Below are positions 15,869-23,595 of a stretch of DNA of 64,000 bases, piece by piece. The stretch is from JBNKHG01 sp050290225 (GTDB taxonomy: Bacteria; Pseudomonadota; Gammaproteobacteria; Pseudomonadales; Cellvibrionaceae). Within the stretch, counting starts at the first letter, position 1. Every line of letters begins with the position of its first letter. Both the position numbers and the translations under genes were made by a program. The notes under the pieces were generated by a model. That model was not told the origin of the DNA. It made no database searches and was given only the letters and a program-made list of their open reading frames with translations. Location: the NCBI GenBank assembly GCA_050290225.1, contig JBNKHG010000007.1:62001-126000 (forward strand), read 5' to 3'.

Positions 15869-16549
15869 ATGAATGTTGATTCCTCCACCACTACAAGTAG
15901 CGTTCTCGAGCAGTACCAGAGAACCACGGAGACTGAGTCCAGCGACAGTCAGGCGTTGGGTAAAAACGAGTTTTTGAAACTGTTTGTCACCCAGTTGGAA
16001 AACCAGAATCCCCTGGAACCCCAGGATAACGGTGAGTTTATCGCTCAATTGGCGCAGTTCAGTTCCCTGGAAGGTATCGATAATCTCAATACCACCATGA
16101 CTGATTTTACCGAGAGCTTTCAATCCAACCGGGCGCTCGAGGCGTCGGCGCTCGTAGGGCGTGAGGTACAGGTGAGCACTGATACTGCCTGGATGTCTCA
16201 GGGGCAACCCTTCACCGGCATTATCGAGCTTCCAACGAGCAGCTCCAGTGTCAAATTCAATATCTACGATGCGGATGGCTCTCTGGTCAGCTATACCGAC
16301 CTTGGCAGCCAGAGCGCCGGTGAAGTGGAATTGCTCTGGAATGGCACCGACAGCAGCGGCAATCAATTGCCGTCGGGAAGTTACCGGGTGGAAGCCATTG
16401 CGCAAATTGATGGTGAAAACCAGCAGCTGAATACGCTTCTGGGGGCGAACGTCAATAGCGTCACGCTTGGAGATGGCACCACCGGCACTATGTTGAATTT
16501 ATCCGGGATCGGGAAGGTGTCTTTGTCAGAAGTGCGGACAATTCAATAA
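15869..16549 (+). CDS. flgD: Flagellar hook cap / scaffolding protein FlgD
   Basis: A 226-residue hook-capping protein that directs polymerisation of FlgE and is then displaced. The conserved N-terminal export and capping segment KNEFLKLFVTQLENQNPLEP lies near residue 32, followed by EFIAQLAQFSSLEGIDNL. The C-terminal half has the FlgD Ig/tudor-like domains (FNIYDADGSLV, ELLWNGTDSSGNQLPSGSY). The gene is 67 bp after flgC. Confidence 0.95.
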   Translation: MNVDSSTTTSSVLEQYQRTTETESSDSQALGKNEFLKLFVTQLENQNPLEPQDNGEFIAQLAQFSSLEGIDNLNTTMTDFTESFQSNRALEASALVGREVQVSTDTAWMSQGQPFTGIIELPTSSSSVKFNIYDADGSLVSYTDLGSQSAGEVELLWNGTDSSGNQLPSGSYRVEAIAQIDGENQQLNTLLGANVNSVTLGDGTTGTMLNLSGIGKVSLSEVRTIQ

Positions 16550-16688
16550 GGTTTTATGAAATACCTGGGCTATGGTTGCCAGGTTGTATTTGCGGTTGAC
16601 GTCGTCATTGCACGTCGCCTGAGAAACTGAAAGAGCAGTCAGCAGCTTATCTGCTGCAAAGGATAGTTAAAAAGGTGAGGACAGGCTT

Positions 16689-18698
16689 ATGTCGTTTAAC
16701 ATCGGGTTGACAGGAATACGTGCCGCGGACAGTGATCTGCGTATCACCGGTAACAATATCGCCAACGCCAGCACTACAGGCTTCAAGCGCTCGCGGGCTG
16801 AGTTTGGCGATGTTTACGCGAGTTCGACCCTCGGTTCAGCCAGTAACTCCACCGGCAGTGGTGTCCAGCTCACCGATGTGGCCCAGGAGTTTACCCAGGG
16901 CAATGTCTCCTTTACCGACAACAACCTGGACCTGGCCATCAATGGTGGCGGATTTTTTATCATGAGCGACCAGGGTGATCTCAGTTATTCCCGCGCCGGC
17001 ATGTTCTCCACGGACCGGGATGGTTATCTGGTCGACAACAGCGGTGCACGCTTGCAGGGTTTCGGTGCCGATAGCGACGGCAATATTATTAACGGTGTGC
17101 TGACCGATCTGCAGGTGGATACCGGTAACCTCGCTCCTCAACCGACGTCATCGGTGCATTCAGAGTTTAACCTCGATGCTACCGAGACATCACCGGAGTC
17201 GCTGGTACTGTTAGCTAACGGAAGTGAGGTGCAGACTGCCAAAGCGGGTGTAACCGATAACGGCTACGAGCCCGGGGGATTGTTGATAACCAATGGTCTG
17301 GGGCAGACGTCGCTGGATCTCAATACTGCCCTGAGCAGCAATGCCACTGCCCGTGAAATTGCCGCCGAGATGAATCTGCAAAACCAATTGCAGACTTTTG
17401 GTGTGACCGCCACGGCGACTACCCGGGTTCGGCTTGATGCCATTAGTGCCGGCTTCACCACGGGAGAACTGGAACTTGCGCTGAAAACAGGTGCCACCAG
17501 TACGGTCAGTTATGTACCGCTGACCCTGTCAGGTACCGGCGCCATTGAAGACCAGATTGCCAACGCCGTTAACGGATTGAATATTGCCGGCTTGTCGGCA
17601 GCGGTCAATACCGCCGGTGAAGTCGAAATCACGGCCCTTAATGGCGAGGATATCCTGGTGCGTAACGCCACTACCGGCGCTGATTCCATTTCGGTAACCG
17701 GCCTCAACAGTTCCCTGACCGCCGTTGGTGCGTCCGTGGCCCTGGGGTCCGCCGGTGATACGGCCCTGGTTGGCGGGGCAGTGAGTCTCAATGTGGAAGA
17801 TGGCGTGTCTGTGGCGGTGGATACCAGTGTGTCACCCAATACCGTGTGGAGCAGCCCGTTACCGTCGACCAACAGCAACCAGTTTGATCCCCTGGACCCC
17901 AATACCTACAACGCTGCCACTTCCGTGACTATCTATGACAGCCTGGGTAATTCACATATTATGACCCAGTATTTCGTCAAGGAACGTACCGATCCCACTG
18001 TATCCGCGACCACCTCCAATACCTGGTCCATGTATGTGTTGATTGATGGCCGCAATGTCGGCAATCCCCTGGCCGGTAGCACCACACCCACTGAGGCGCG
18101 TTATACCGTGCGTTTCCGTCCGGACGGATCGCTGGATCCCTCAGCGGCAGGTCCCTTTCTGATTAGCAACTGGACGCCGGCTGATGACAATGGCACCTTT
18201 AACGGCGCCTTGGGTCCCAATACAGCTGGCACTTTGCCGATCCCTTCACCGGCCACCAGTTCCAACTTTGAAGTTGATATTACCGGCGCAACCCAATTCG
18301 GCAGTGCGTTCAGTGTGGATGATGTGAACCAGGACGGATTTACAACAGGCCGGCTTACCGGACTGAGTTTTGATGACACGGGCATTATGTTTGCGCGTTT
18401 CACCAACGGTCAGGCGCAGGTGTTGGGGCAGGTTGCCCTGGCAAGCTTCTCCAATGAACAGGGGCTGCTGCAATCCGGCAACACCGGTTGGACAGAGACC
18501 TTTGAGTCTGGCAATCCCATTGTTGGCACACCGCAAACAGCCGCCCTTGGGGCTTTGCAGTCCGGTGCACTCGAGGAATCCAATATCGATCTGTCCACCG
18601 AATTGGTGCAACTGATCATTGCCCAGCGTAATTATCAGTCCAATGCCAAGACGATTGAAACGGCAGATCAGGTGACCCAGACGATTCTTAATATTTAA
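16689..18698 (+). CDS. flgE: Flagellar hook protein FlgE (enlarged)
   Basis: The subunit of the flagellar hook. The N-terminal signature NNIANASTTGFKRSRAEFGD and the C-terminal helix NIDLSTELVQLIIAQRNYQS with NAKTIETADQVTQTILNI are standard. At 669 residues it is far longer than the E. coli protein (about 400). The extra mass lies in the middle (about 150-420), rich in Thr/Ala/Gly with flagellin-like segments, and would form additional surface-exposed hook domains. The start follows AAGGTGAGGACAGGCTT. A 138-bp gap precedes it, and a heptamer hairpin array follows. Confidence 0.95.
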   Translation: MSFNIGLTGIRAADSDLRITGNNIANASTTGFKRSRAEFGDVYASSTLGSASNSTGSGVQLTDVAQEFTQGNVSFTDNNLDLAINGGGFFIMSDQGDLSYSRAGMFSTDRDGYLVDNSGARLQGFGADSDGNIINGVLTDLQVDTGNLAPQPTSSVHSEFNLDATETSPESLVLLANGSEVQTAKAGVTDNGYEPGGLLITNGLGQTSLDLNTALSSNATAREIAAEMNLQNQLQTFGVTATATTRVRLDAISAGFTTGELELALKTGATSTVSYVPLTLSGTGAIEDQIANAVNGLNIAGLSAAVNTAGEVEITALNGEDILVRNATTGADSISVTGLNSSLTAVGASVALGSAGDTALVGGAVSLNVEDGVSVAVDTSVSPNTVWSSPLPSTNSNQFDPLDPNTYNAATSVTIYDSLGNSHIMTQYFVKERTDPTVSATTSNTWSMYVLIDGRNVGNPLAGSTTPTEARYTVRFRPDGSLDPSAAGPFLISNWTPADDNGTFNGALGPNTAGTLPIPSPATSSNFEVDITGATQFGSAFSVDDVNQDGFTTGRLTGLSFDDTGIMFARFTNGQAQVLGQVALASFSNEQGLLQSGNTGWTETFESGNPIVGTPQTAALGALQSGALEESNIDLSTELVQLIIAQRNYQSNAKTIETADQVTQTILNI

Positions 18699-18712
18699 GG
18701 AAGTTGTAAGGC

Positions 18713-18822
18713 GCAAGCGGCAAGCGGCAAGCCGCAAGCCGCAAGCCGCAAGCCGCAAGCCGCAAGCCGCAAGTTAAAAGCAACTAGCTAATAGTCTCTT
18801 GCCGCTTGCCGCTTGCCGCTTG
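18713..18822. repeat. Heptamer GCAAGCC/CTTGCCG array forming a long hairpin between flgE and flgF
   Basis: Eight full heptamers (GCAAGCG twice, then GCAAGCC six times) run from 18713 to 18768 with a partial ninth to 18773. After 24 bp the complementary array CTTGCCG occurs three times at 18798-18818 plus CTTG. The right array is exactly complementary to the first two and a half left units, so the transcript can fold into a long stem with the GCAAGCC copies in the loop. It is not followed by a T run. Confidence 0.93.
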
Positions 18823-18971
18823 TAGCTTCCAGCTTCTCCCCACTTCTGGCACTCCTCTTGCAACTATCCATATAACACCCCGCCAGGCTGCAAATTGTTG
18901 CCGCCTGGCGGCAAGGTTGAAAACCTTACCGGTTTTCAAGGCCCTGCAGGTTTTCAGGATAGGAGCATTCC

Positions 18972-19718
18972 ATGGACAAAGGCTTGTATATCGCCATGAC
19001 CGGCGCCAAGCACAATATGCTGGCGCAGGCCGTGCACGCCAACAATCTCGCCAATGTCAACACAAACGGTTTTCGTGCCGAGTTTGCCCAGGCCCGAAGT
19101 CAGGCGGTCTACTACGGCGACGGACACGCCAGTCGTGCCTACGCACTGACTGAATCACCGGCAACGGATTTTTCCCAGGGTGTCATGGTTAAAACCGGCC
19201 GTGATCTGGACTTTGCCGTTCAGGGCGAGGGCATGATCGCGGTACAGGCACCCGACGGTACTGAGGCTTATACCCGCGCCGGCTCTCTCAATATTGGTGC
19301 CAACGGAGAATTGACCACCAGTAACGGTTTGCCGGTACTGGGCGAGGGCGGACCTATTGTGATTCCGCCCTCGGAAAAGGTCGATATAGGCATCGACGGT
19401 ACCATCACGGTGTTAGGCTCAGGCGAGGGTGCCGCAACGCTGATTCAGGTGGATCGTATTCGCCTGGTCAATCCCGAAATGAATACTATCCGCAAGGGGC
19501 AGGATGGTTTACTGCGGGCCAAAGCCGGCGTTGAAATCGAAGCCGATGCCAATGTGCGACTGGAGTCAGGCTTTATCGAGTCCAGCAACGTGAACGCCAT
19601 TAATGAATTTACCCAGGTGTTGTCCCTGGCGCGGCAGTATGAGTTGAACGTCAAGCTGATGACCACCATGGAGCAGAATTCAGAAACCTCGGCACGCTTA
19701 TTGCAGATTAACTCTTAG
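18972..19718 (+). CDS. flgF: Flagellar proximal rod protein FlgF
   Basis: A 248-residue rod protein of the FlgF/FlgG family. The N-terminus has GLYIAMTGAKHNMLAQAVHA and NNLANVNTNGFRAEFAQ. A central FlgF-type segment reads GRDLDFAVQGEGMIAVQAPD, and the C-terminal helix is ESSNVNAINEFTQVLSLARQ. It is separated from flgE by a 273-bp region with the heptamer hairpin, so its expression may be partly uncoupled from the hook gene. The start follows GGATAGGAGCATTCC. Confidence 0.95.
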   Translation: MDKGLYIAMTGAKHNMLAQAVHANNLANVNTNGFRAEFAQARSQAVYYGDGHASRAYALTESPATDFSQGVMVKTGRDLDFAVQGEGMIAVQAPDGTEAYTRAGSLNIGANGELTTSNGLPVLGEGGPIVIPPSEKVDIGIDGTITVLGSGEGAATLIQVDRIRLVNPEMNTIRKGQDGLLRAKAGVEIEADANVRLESGFIESSNVNAINEFTQVLSLARQYELNVKLMTTMEQNSETSARLLQINS

Positions 19719-19883
19719 TTTGTCCTCAGGGGCTCCTAATGGGTGATTTGCGATTGCAATGTGTCATTTATTCGGCGTTTTTATTCTCACAATGTGATGG
19801 TCTGAAAAATCCGCCAAGAAGTAAGCATCAATGCGGGATGTAACACGTTAAACCGAAATTTCATTTGTTAAGTAGGTGACAGC

Positions 19884-20669
19884 ATGCACGCAGCACTTTA
19901 TGTCAGTAAAACCGGTTTGAGCGCACAGGACTCTCAACTGACCACCATATCCAACAATCTGGCCAACGCCTCCACCGTGGGTTACAAACGTAACCGCGCC
20001 GTGTTTGAAGATCTGTTTTACCAGATTCAACGTCAGCCGGGTGCCCAGTCCAGTCAGGACACCCAATTGCCTTCGGGATTGCAGATAGGTACCGGTACCC
20101 GAATAGTGGGCACACAAAAGCAGTTTACTTCCGGCAGCATGCAGGTGACTGAGCAAAGTCTTGATATCGCCATCGATGGGCGCGGTTTCCTGCAGGTATT
20201 GCAGCCCAATGGAGAGCTCGCTTACACCCGGGACGGGCAGTTGCACATGAGCGCGGATGGTGAACTGGTCAATGCCAGTGGACTGGTATTGCAACCCGTG
20301 ATCACGGTTCCGCAGGGTACCCAGCAAATCACCATTGGCGATGATGGTGTCGTTTCGGCAACCGTTACCGGACAAGCCGCCCCTGAAGAGATCGGCCAGA
20401 TCGAGGTGGTGGACTTTATCAATCCCGCCGGATTGCAGGCGGTGGGTGGAAACCTGTTTCGTCAGACCGCTTCCAGCGGAGATCCCATCGTCGGTACCCC
20501 CGGACTGGATGGCCTGGGATACATCAAGCAGGGTGTGCTGGAAAACTCCAATGTCGATATCGTGGAGGAAATGGTGAACATGATCACCACCCAGCGGGTT
20601 TACGAGCTCAACTCCAAGGTTGTCTCCACCGCAGACCAGATGCTGCAGTACGCTTCGCAGAATCTGTAA
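19884..20669 (+). CDS. flgG: Flagellar distal rod protein FlgG
   Basis: A 261-residue distal rod protein of standard length. It begins MHAALYVSKTGLSAQDSQLT, with the rod signature NNLANASTVGYKRNRAVFED. The FlgG-specific insertion near residues 45-60 (LFYQIQRQPGAQSSQD) distinguishes it from FlgF. The C-terminal helix reads ENSNVDIVEEMVNMITTQRV. The start follows TAAGTAGGTGACAGC. A 165-bp non-coding gap separates it from flgF. Confidence 0.96.
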   Translation: MHAALYVSKTGLSAQDSQLTTISNNLANASTVGYKRNRAVFEDLFYQIQRQPGAQSSQDTQLPSGLQIGTGTRIVGTQKQFTSGSMQVTEQSLDIAIDGRGFLQVLQPNGELAYTRDGQLHMSADGELVNASGLVLQPVITVPQGTQQITIGDDGVVSATVTGQAAPEEIGQIEVVDFINPAGLQAVGGNLFRQTASSGDPIVGTPGLDGLGYIKQGVLENSNVDIVEEMVNMITTQRVYELNSKVVSTADQMLQYASQNL

Positions 20670-20700
20670 TGTTCAGCTTTGGTCAGACAGGGGGATGCAC

Positions 20701-21432
20701 ATGGTGACAGTAGCCTATGACAAAGTAACGATCCGGGTGATTCGTTATACTCTCCTGCTGACATTGTCCTTCCTGCAGATAGCTTGTGTAGTCCAGCCCC
20801 CGGTGACACCGGGTGATCCCAGCTACGCGCCGGTGCTGCCTCAAATGCCGGTGCCCGAGGAGGTCAGCGATGGTGCTATTTACCGCAGCGATTTGGCCGT
20901 CTCCCTGTTTACCGATCGCAAGGCCCACCGCGTGGGCGATGTGATCACCATTGTGTTGAGTGAGCGCACATCGTCCACGAAAAGCAGTAAAGTCGAAGTC
21001 GACAAGGACAGTAATGTCAGCATTACCGGAGATAGCGCCAGCACCAACAACAGTACGCTGTTGGGAACCAACCCGTCTTTCAAGAATTTTAATTTACCCA
21101 CCAATTTGACGGGTAGCCGAGCCTTTGAAGGGGAAGCGGACGCTGACCAGAGCAACAGCCTCAGCGGTCGCATTTCCGTTACGGTGGCCCAGGTGTTGCC
21201 CAACGGTAACCTCGTGGTACGCGGTGAAAAGTGGATGACACTTAATCGCGGTGACGAATATATCCGCGTCAGTGGCATTGCCCGCCCGGACGATATCTCC
21301 GAGGAAAATACCCTGCGTTCGACACAACTTGCCAATGCCCGTATTACCTACAGTGGAACCGGCGAATTTGCCGATTCCCAGCAGATGGGTTGGCTGTCGC
21401 GTTTCTTTAACAGCCCTGTCTGGCCTTTTTGA
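20701..21432 (+). CDS. flgH: Flagellar L-ring lipoprotein FlgH
   Basis: The outer-membrane ring protein through which the rod passes. The protein has about 243 residues. A hydrophobic signal (VIRYTLLLTLSFLQIAC) ends in a cysteine expected to be lipidated, though the lipobox LQIAC has Gln at -3 and is not canonical. Family motifs follow: LFTDRKAHRVGDVITIVLSE, GRISVTVAQVLPNGNLVVRG, and EKWMTLNRGDEYIRVSGIAR. The ATG at 20701 is preferred to that at 20695 because a GGGGG lies 6 bp before it but touches the earlier ATG. The next gene follows at once. Confidence 0.94.
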   Translation: MVTVAYDKVTIRVIRYTLLLTLSFLQIACVVQPPVTPGDPSYAPVLPQMPVPEEVSDGAIYRSDLAVSLFTDRKAHRVGDVITIVLSERTSSTKSSKVEVDKDSNVSITGDSASTNNSTLLGTNPSFKNFNLPTNLTGSRAFEGEADADQSNSLSGRISVTVAQVLPNGNLVVRGEKWMTLNRGDEYIRVSGIARPDDISEENTLRSTQLANARITYSGTGEFADSQQMGWLSRFFNSPVWPF

Positions 21433-21446
21433 GCGAGTGTCTGACC

Positions 21447-22622
21447 ATGTTGCGCGAAAGTGAAAAAATATCCCGCCAATCCCACAGTGCTCGGCAGTCA
21501 GTGTCGCTGTTCAGTGTACTGGCGTGTGCGTTGGTCAGCGTCATGGCGATGTTGCTGTCGTCGGTGGTTGTCGCCGAGCGTATCAAGGACCTGACGTCGG
21601 TGGCCGGAATTCGTTCCAACCAGCTGGTGGGCTACGGCTTGGTTGTCGGCCTCGACGGAACCGGCGACAAGACCAACCAGGCCCCGTTTGCCACCCAGTC
21701 GTTTATCAATATGTTGAAACAGTTCGGTATCACTGTGCCGAGTGGTACCCGGTTGCAGCTGAAAAATATGGCGGCGGTGACTGTGCACGCAGACCTGCCA
21801 CCGTTCGCCAAGCCAGGCCAGACGATTGACGTGACGGTATCATCCATCGCCAATGCAAAGAGCCTGCGTGGTGGCAGCCTGTTGATGACACCGCTGAAAG
21901 GCGCCGACGGGAATGTCTATGCGATGGCCCAGGGTAACCTGGTCGTTGGCGGGCTCGGCGTCGAGGGCGCCGACGGCTCCAGTATCACCGTCAATATTCC
22001 CAGTGTCGGTCGAATTCCCCACGGTGCTTCGGTGGAGCGCAGCGTGCCGACGAGCTTTGCCAGTGGCCAACCCCTGGTGTTGAACCTCAACCGCGGAGAC
22101 TTTACCACGGCCAAGCGTATTGCCGATCGCATTAACGAGGTGCTGGGTCCGCAAGTGGCCAGACCTATGGATGCAACGTCTATTAGGGTGGATGCGCCCG
22201 TCAATCCCGCACAGAGGGTGAGCTACCTGTCGCTGCTGGAGAACCTGGAGGTCACTCCAGGCGAAGAGCCGGCGCGGGTGGTCATCAACTCCCGTACCGG
22301 CACCATCGTGGTGGGCAAGAATGTGCGCGTCTCCCCGGTGGCGGTGACCCATGGTAGCTTGACGGTAACCATTGCCGAAAGCCTGAATGTCAGTCAGCCC
22401 AACCCCCTCAGTGATGGCGCCACCGTTGTGGTACCAGAGACCGATATCGGTGTGGATGTGGATAAAAGCCTCAAACCCATGTTCAAGTTTGCCCCGGGGC
22501 CTTCACTGGACGACATTGTGCGGGCGGTTAATCAGGTGGGGGCGGCGCCAGGCGACCTGATGGCGATTCTGGAAGCGCTGAAAGAGGCCGGGGCGCTAAA
22601 AGCCGAATTGATGGTGATCTGA
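21447..22622 (+). CDS. flgI: Flagellar P-ring protein FlgI
   Basis: The periplasmic P-ring subunit, here about 391 residues. A long signal peptide ends near SSVVVAERIKDL. The mature start RIKDLTSVAGIRSNQLVGYG and the following VVGLDGTGDKTNQAPF are highly conserved, as is VVVGKNVRVSPVAVTHGSLT. The C-terminus DDIVRAVNQVGAAPGDLMAI is typical. The ATG at 21447 is taken rather than an upstream TTG at 21429 that overlaps the flgH stop. The signal's n-region is long (about 22 residues), which is unusual but tolerable. Confidence 0.95.
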   Translation: MLRESEKISRQSHSARQSVSLFSVLACALVSVMAMLLSSVVVAERIKDLTSVAGIRSNQLVGYGLVVGLDGTGDKTNQAPFATQSFINMLKQFGITVPSGTRLQLKNMAAVTVHADLPPFAKPGQTIDVTVSSIANAKSLRGGSLLMTPLKGADGNVYAMAQGNLVVGGLGVEGADGSSITVNIPSVGRIPHGASVERSVPTSFASGQPLVLNLNRGDFTTAKRIADRINEVLGPQVARPMDATSIRVDAPVNPAQRVSYLSLLENLEVTPGEEPARVVINSRTGTIVVGKNVRVSPVAVTHGSLTVTIAESLNVSQPNPLSDGATVVVPETDIGVDVDKSLKPMFKFAPGPSLDDIVRAVNQVGAAPGDLMAILEALKEAGALKAELMVI

Positions 22623-22651
22623 AATCGGCGGAAATTATAGGGATCGAAATA

Positions 22652-23578
22652 ATGAGCATGCAATTGGACAAGGCCAGTGTTTTTACCGACCTGGCGGGAC
22701 TGCAAAGCATCAAGCGCTTGCCCAGGGGCGAGTCTGAAGAGGCGCTGCGCGCCGTGGCCGAGCAGTTTGAGTCGATCTTCGTCAATATGATGATGAAGAG
22801 CATGCGTGACAGCAACGCCGTTTTTGAAGAGGGTAGCCTGACCAGCTCCAACGAGCAGAAGTTTTACCGCGATATGTTCGATCAGCAGTTATCGCTGACA
22901 ATGGCTTCCGGTCGGGGTGTCGGTCTTGCCGACGTATTGGTACGCCAGTTGAGCAAGTCCTATGGTGCGGAAGTGCGACAGACATCGGAAAACCTTCCGG
23001 GGACTGCGCTCGATACAATTGACCACAAGCCGGTGGTTGAGATGCAAGGCGATACCGGGCAAGAGACACCCGATACCGCCCCGGTATTTGAATCGCCCCA
23101 GGCTTTTGTGGATTACCTCTATCCCCGGGCGCAAAAGATCGCCAGCCGTTTGGGGTTGGACCCTCGATTTATGGTTTCCCAGGCGGCACTGGAAACGGGT
23201 TGGGGACAAAAAGTGATGTCCAGGGCGGATGGTGGCAGCAGTTATAACCTGTTCGGCATCAAGGCAGATGAGCGTTGGCAGGGGGAGGTGGCCCGGGTTT
23301 CCACCCTGGAGTATCGCGGTGGTATTCCCCGCCGCGAGCAGGCGAGCTTCCGGGTCTATAACTCGTTCGATGAAAGCCTGGAAGATTTCGCCGATTTCCT
23401 GAGTTCGAGTCAACGTTATCAAAAAGCGTTGTCCGTAAGTGATGATCCGGAGCAATTCATCCTTGAGTTGCAGCACGCGGGCTATGCTACCGACCCCGCC
23501 TACGCGGACAAGATCAGCAACATTGCCAACGGCGATGTTTTTGACAAGCAAAACCTCCAGGGGAAGGGCGCGGCCTAA
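22652..23578 (+). CDS. flgJ: Flagellar rod assembly protein / peptidoglycan hydrolase FlgJ
   Basis: A 308-residue two-domain FlgJ. The N-terminal rod-cap domain (about 1-100) has EEALRAVAEQFESIFVNMMM and DQQLSLTMASGRGVGLADVL. The C-terminal glucosaminidase domain (about 150-300) has FMVSQAALETGWGQKVM, with the catalytic Glu in ALETGWG, then YNLFGIKADERWQGEV and FRVYNSFDESLEDFADFL. It opens the peptidoglycan for the rod. Both domains are intact. It lies 29 bp after flgI and 17 bp before flgK. Confidence 0.95.
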   Translation: MSMQLDKASVFTDLAGLQSIKRLPRGESEEALRAVAEQFESIFVNMMMKSMRDSNAVFEEGSLTSSNEQKFYRDMFDQQLSLTMASGRGVGLADVLVRQLSKSYGAEVRQTSENLPGTALDTIDHKPVVEMQGDTGQETPDTAPVFESPQAFVDYLYPRAQKIASRLGLDPRFMVSQAALETGWGQKVMSRADGGSSYNLFGIKADERWQGEVARVSTLEYRGGIPRREQASFRVYNSFDESLEDFADFLSSSQRYQKALSVSDDPEQFILELQHAGYATDPAYADKISNIANGDVFDKQNLQGKGAA

Positions 23579-23595
23579 GGTCGACGTAGACGAAT

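Noticed and set aside
16578..16592. Possible sigma-54 promoter before flgE (GG...GC)
   Set aside because: GG and GC are 9 bp apart rather than 10, and the flanking bases do not match the form shared by the four good sites.
18713..18822. Possible Rho-independent terminator at the heptamer array
   Set aside because: The stem is very long with repeated units and is not followed by a T run; treated as a repeat element.
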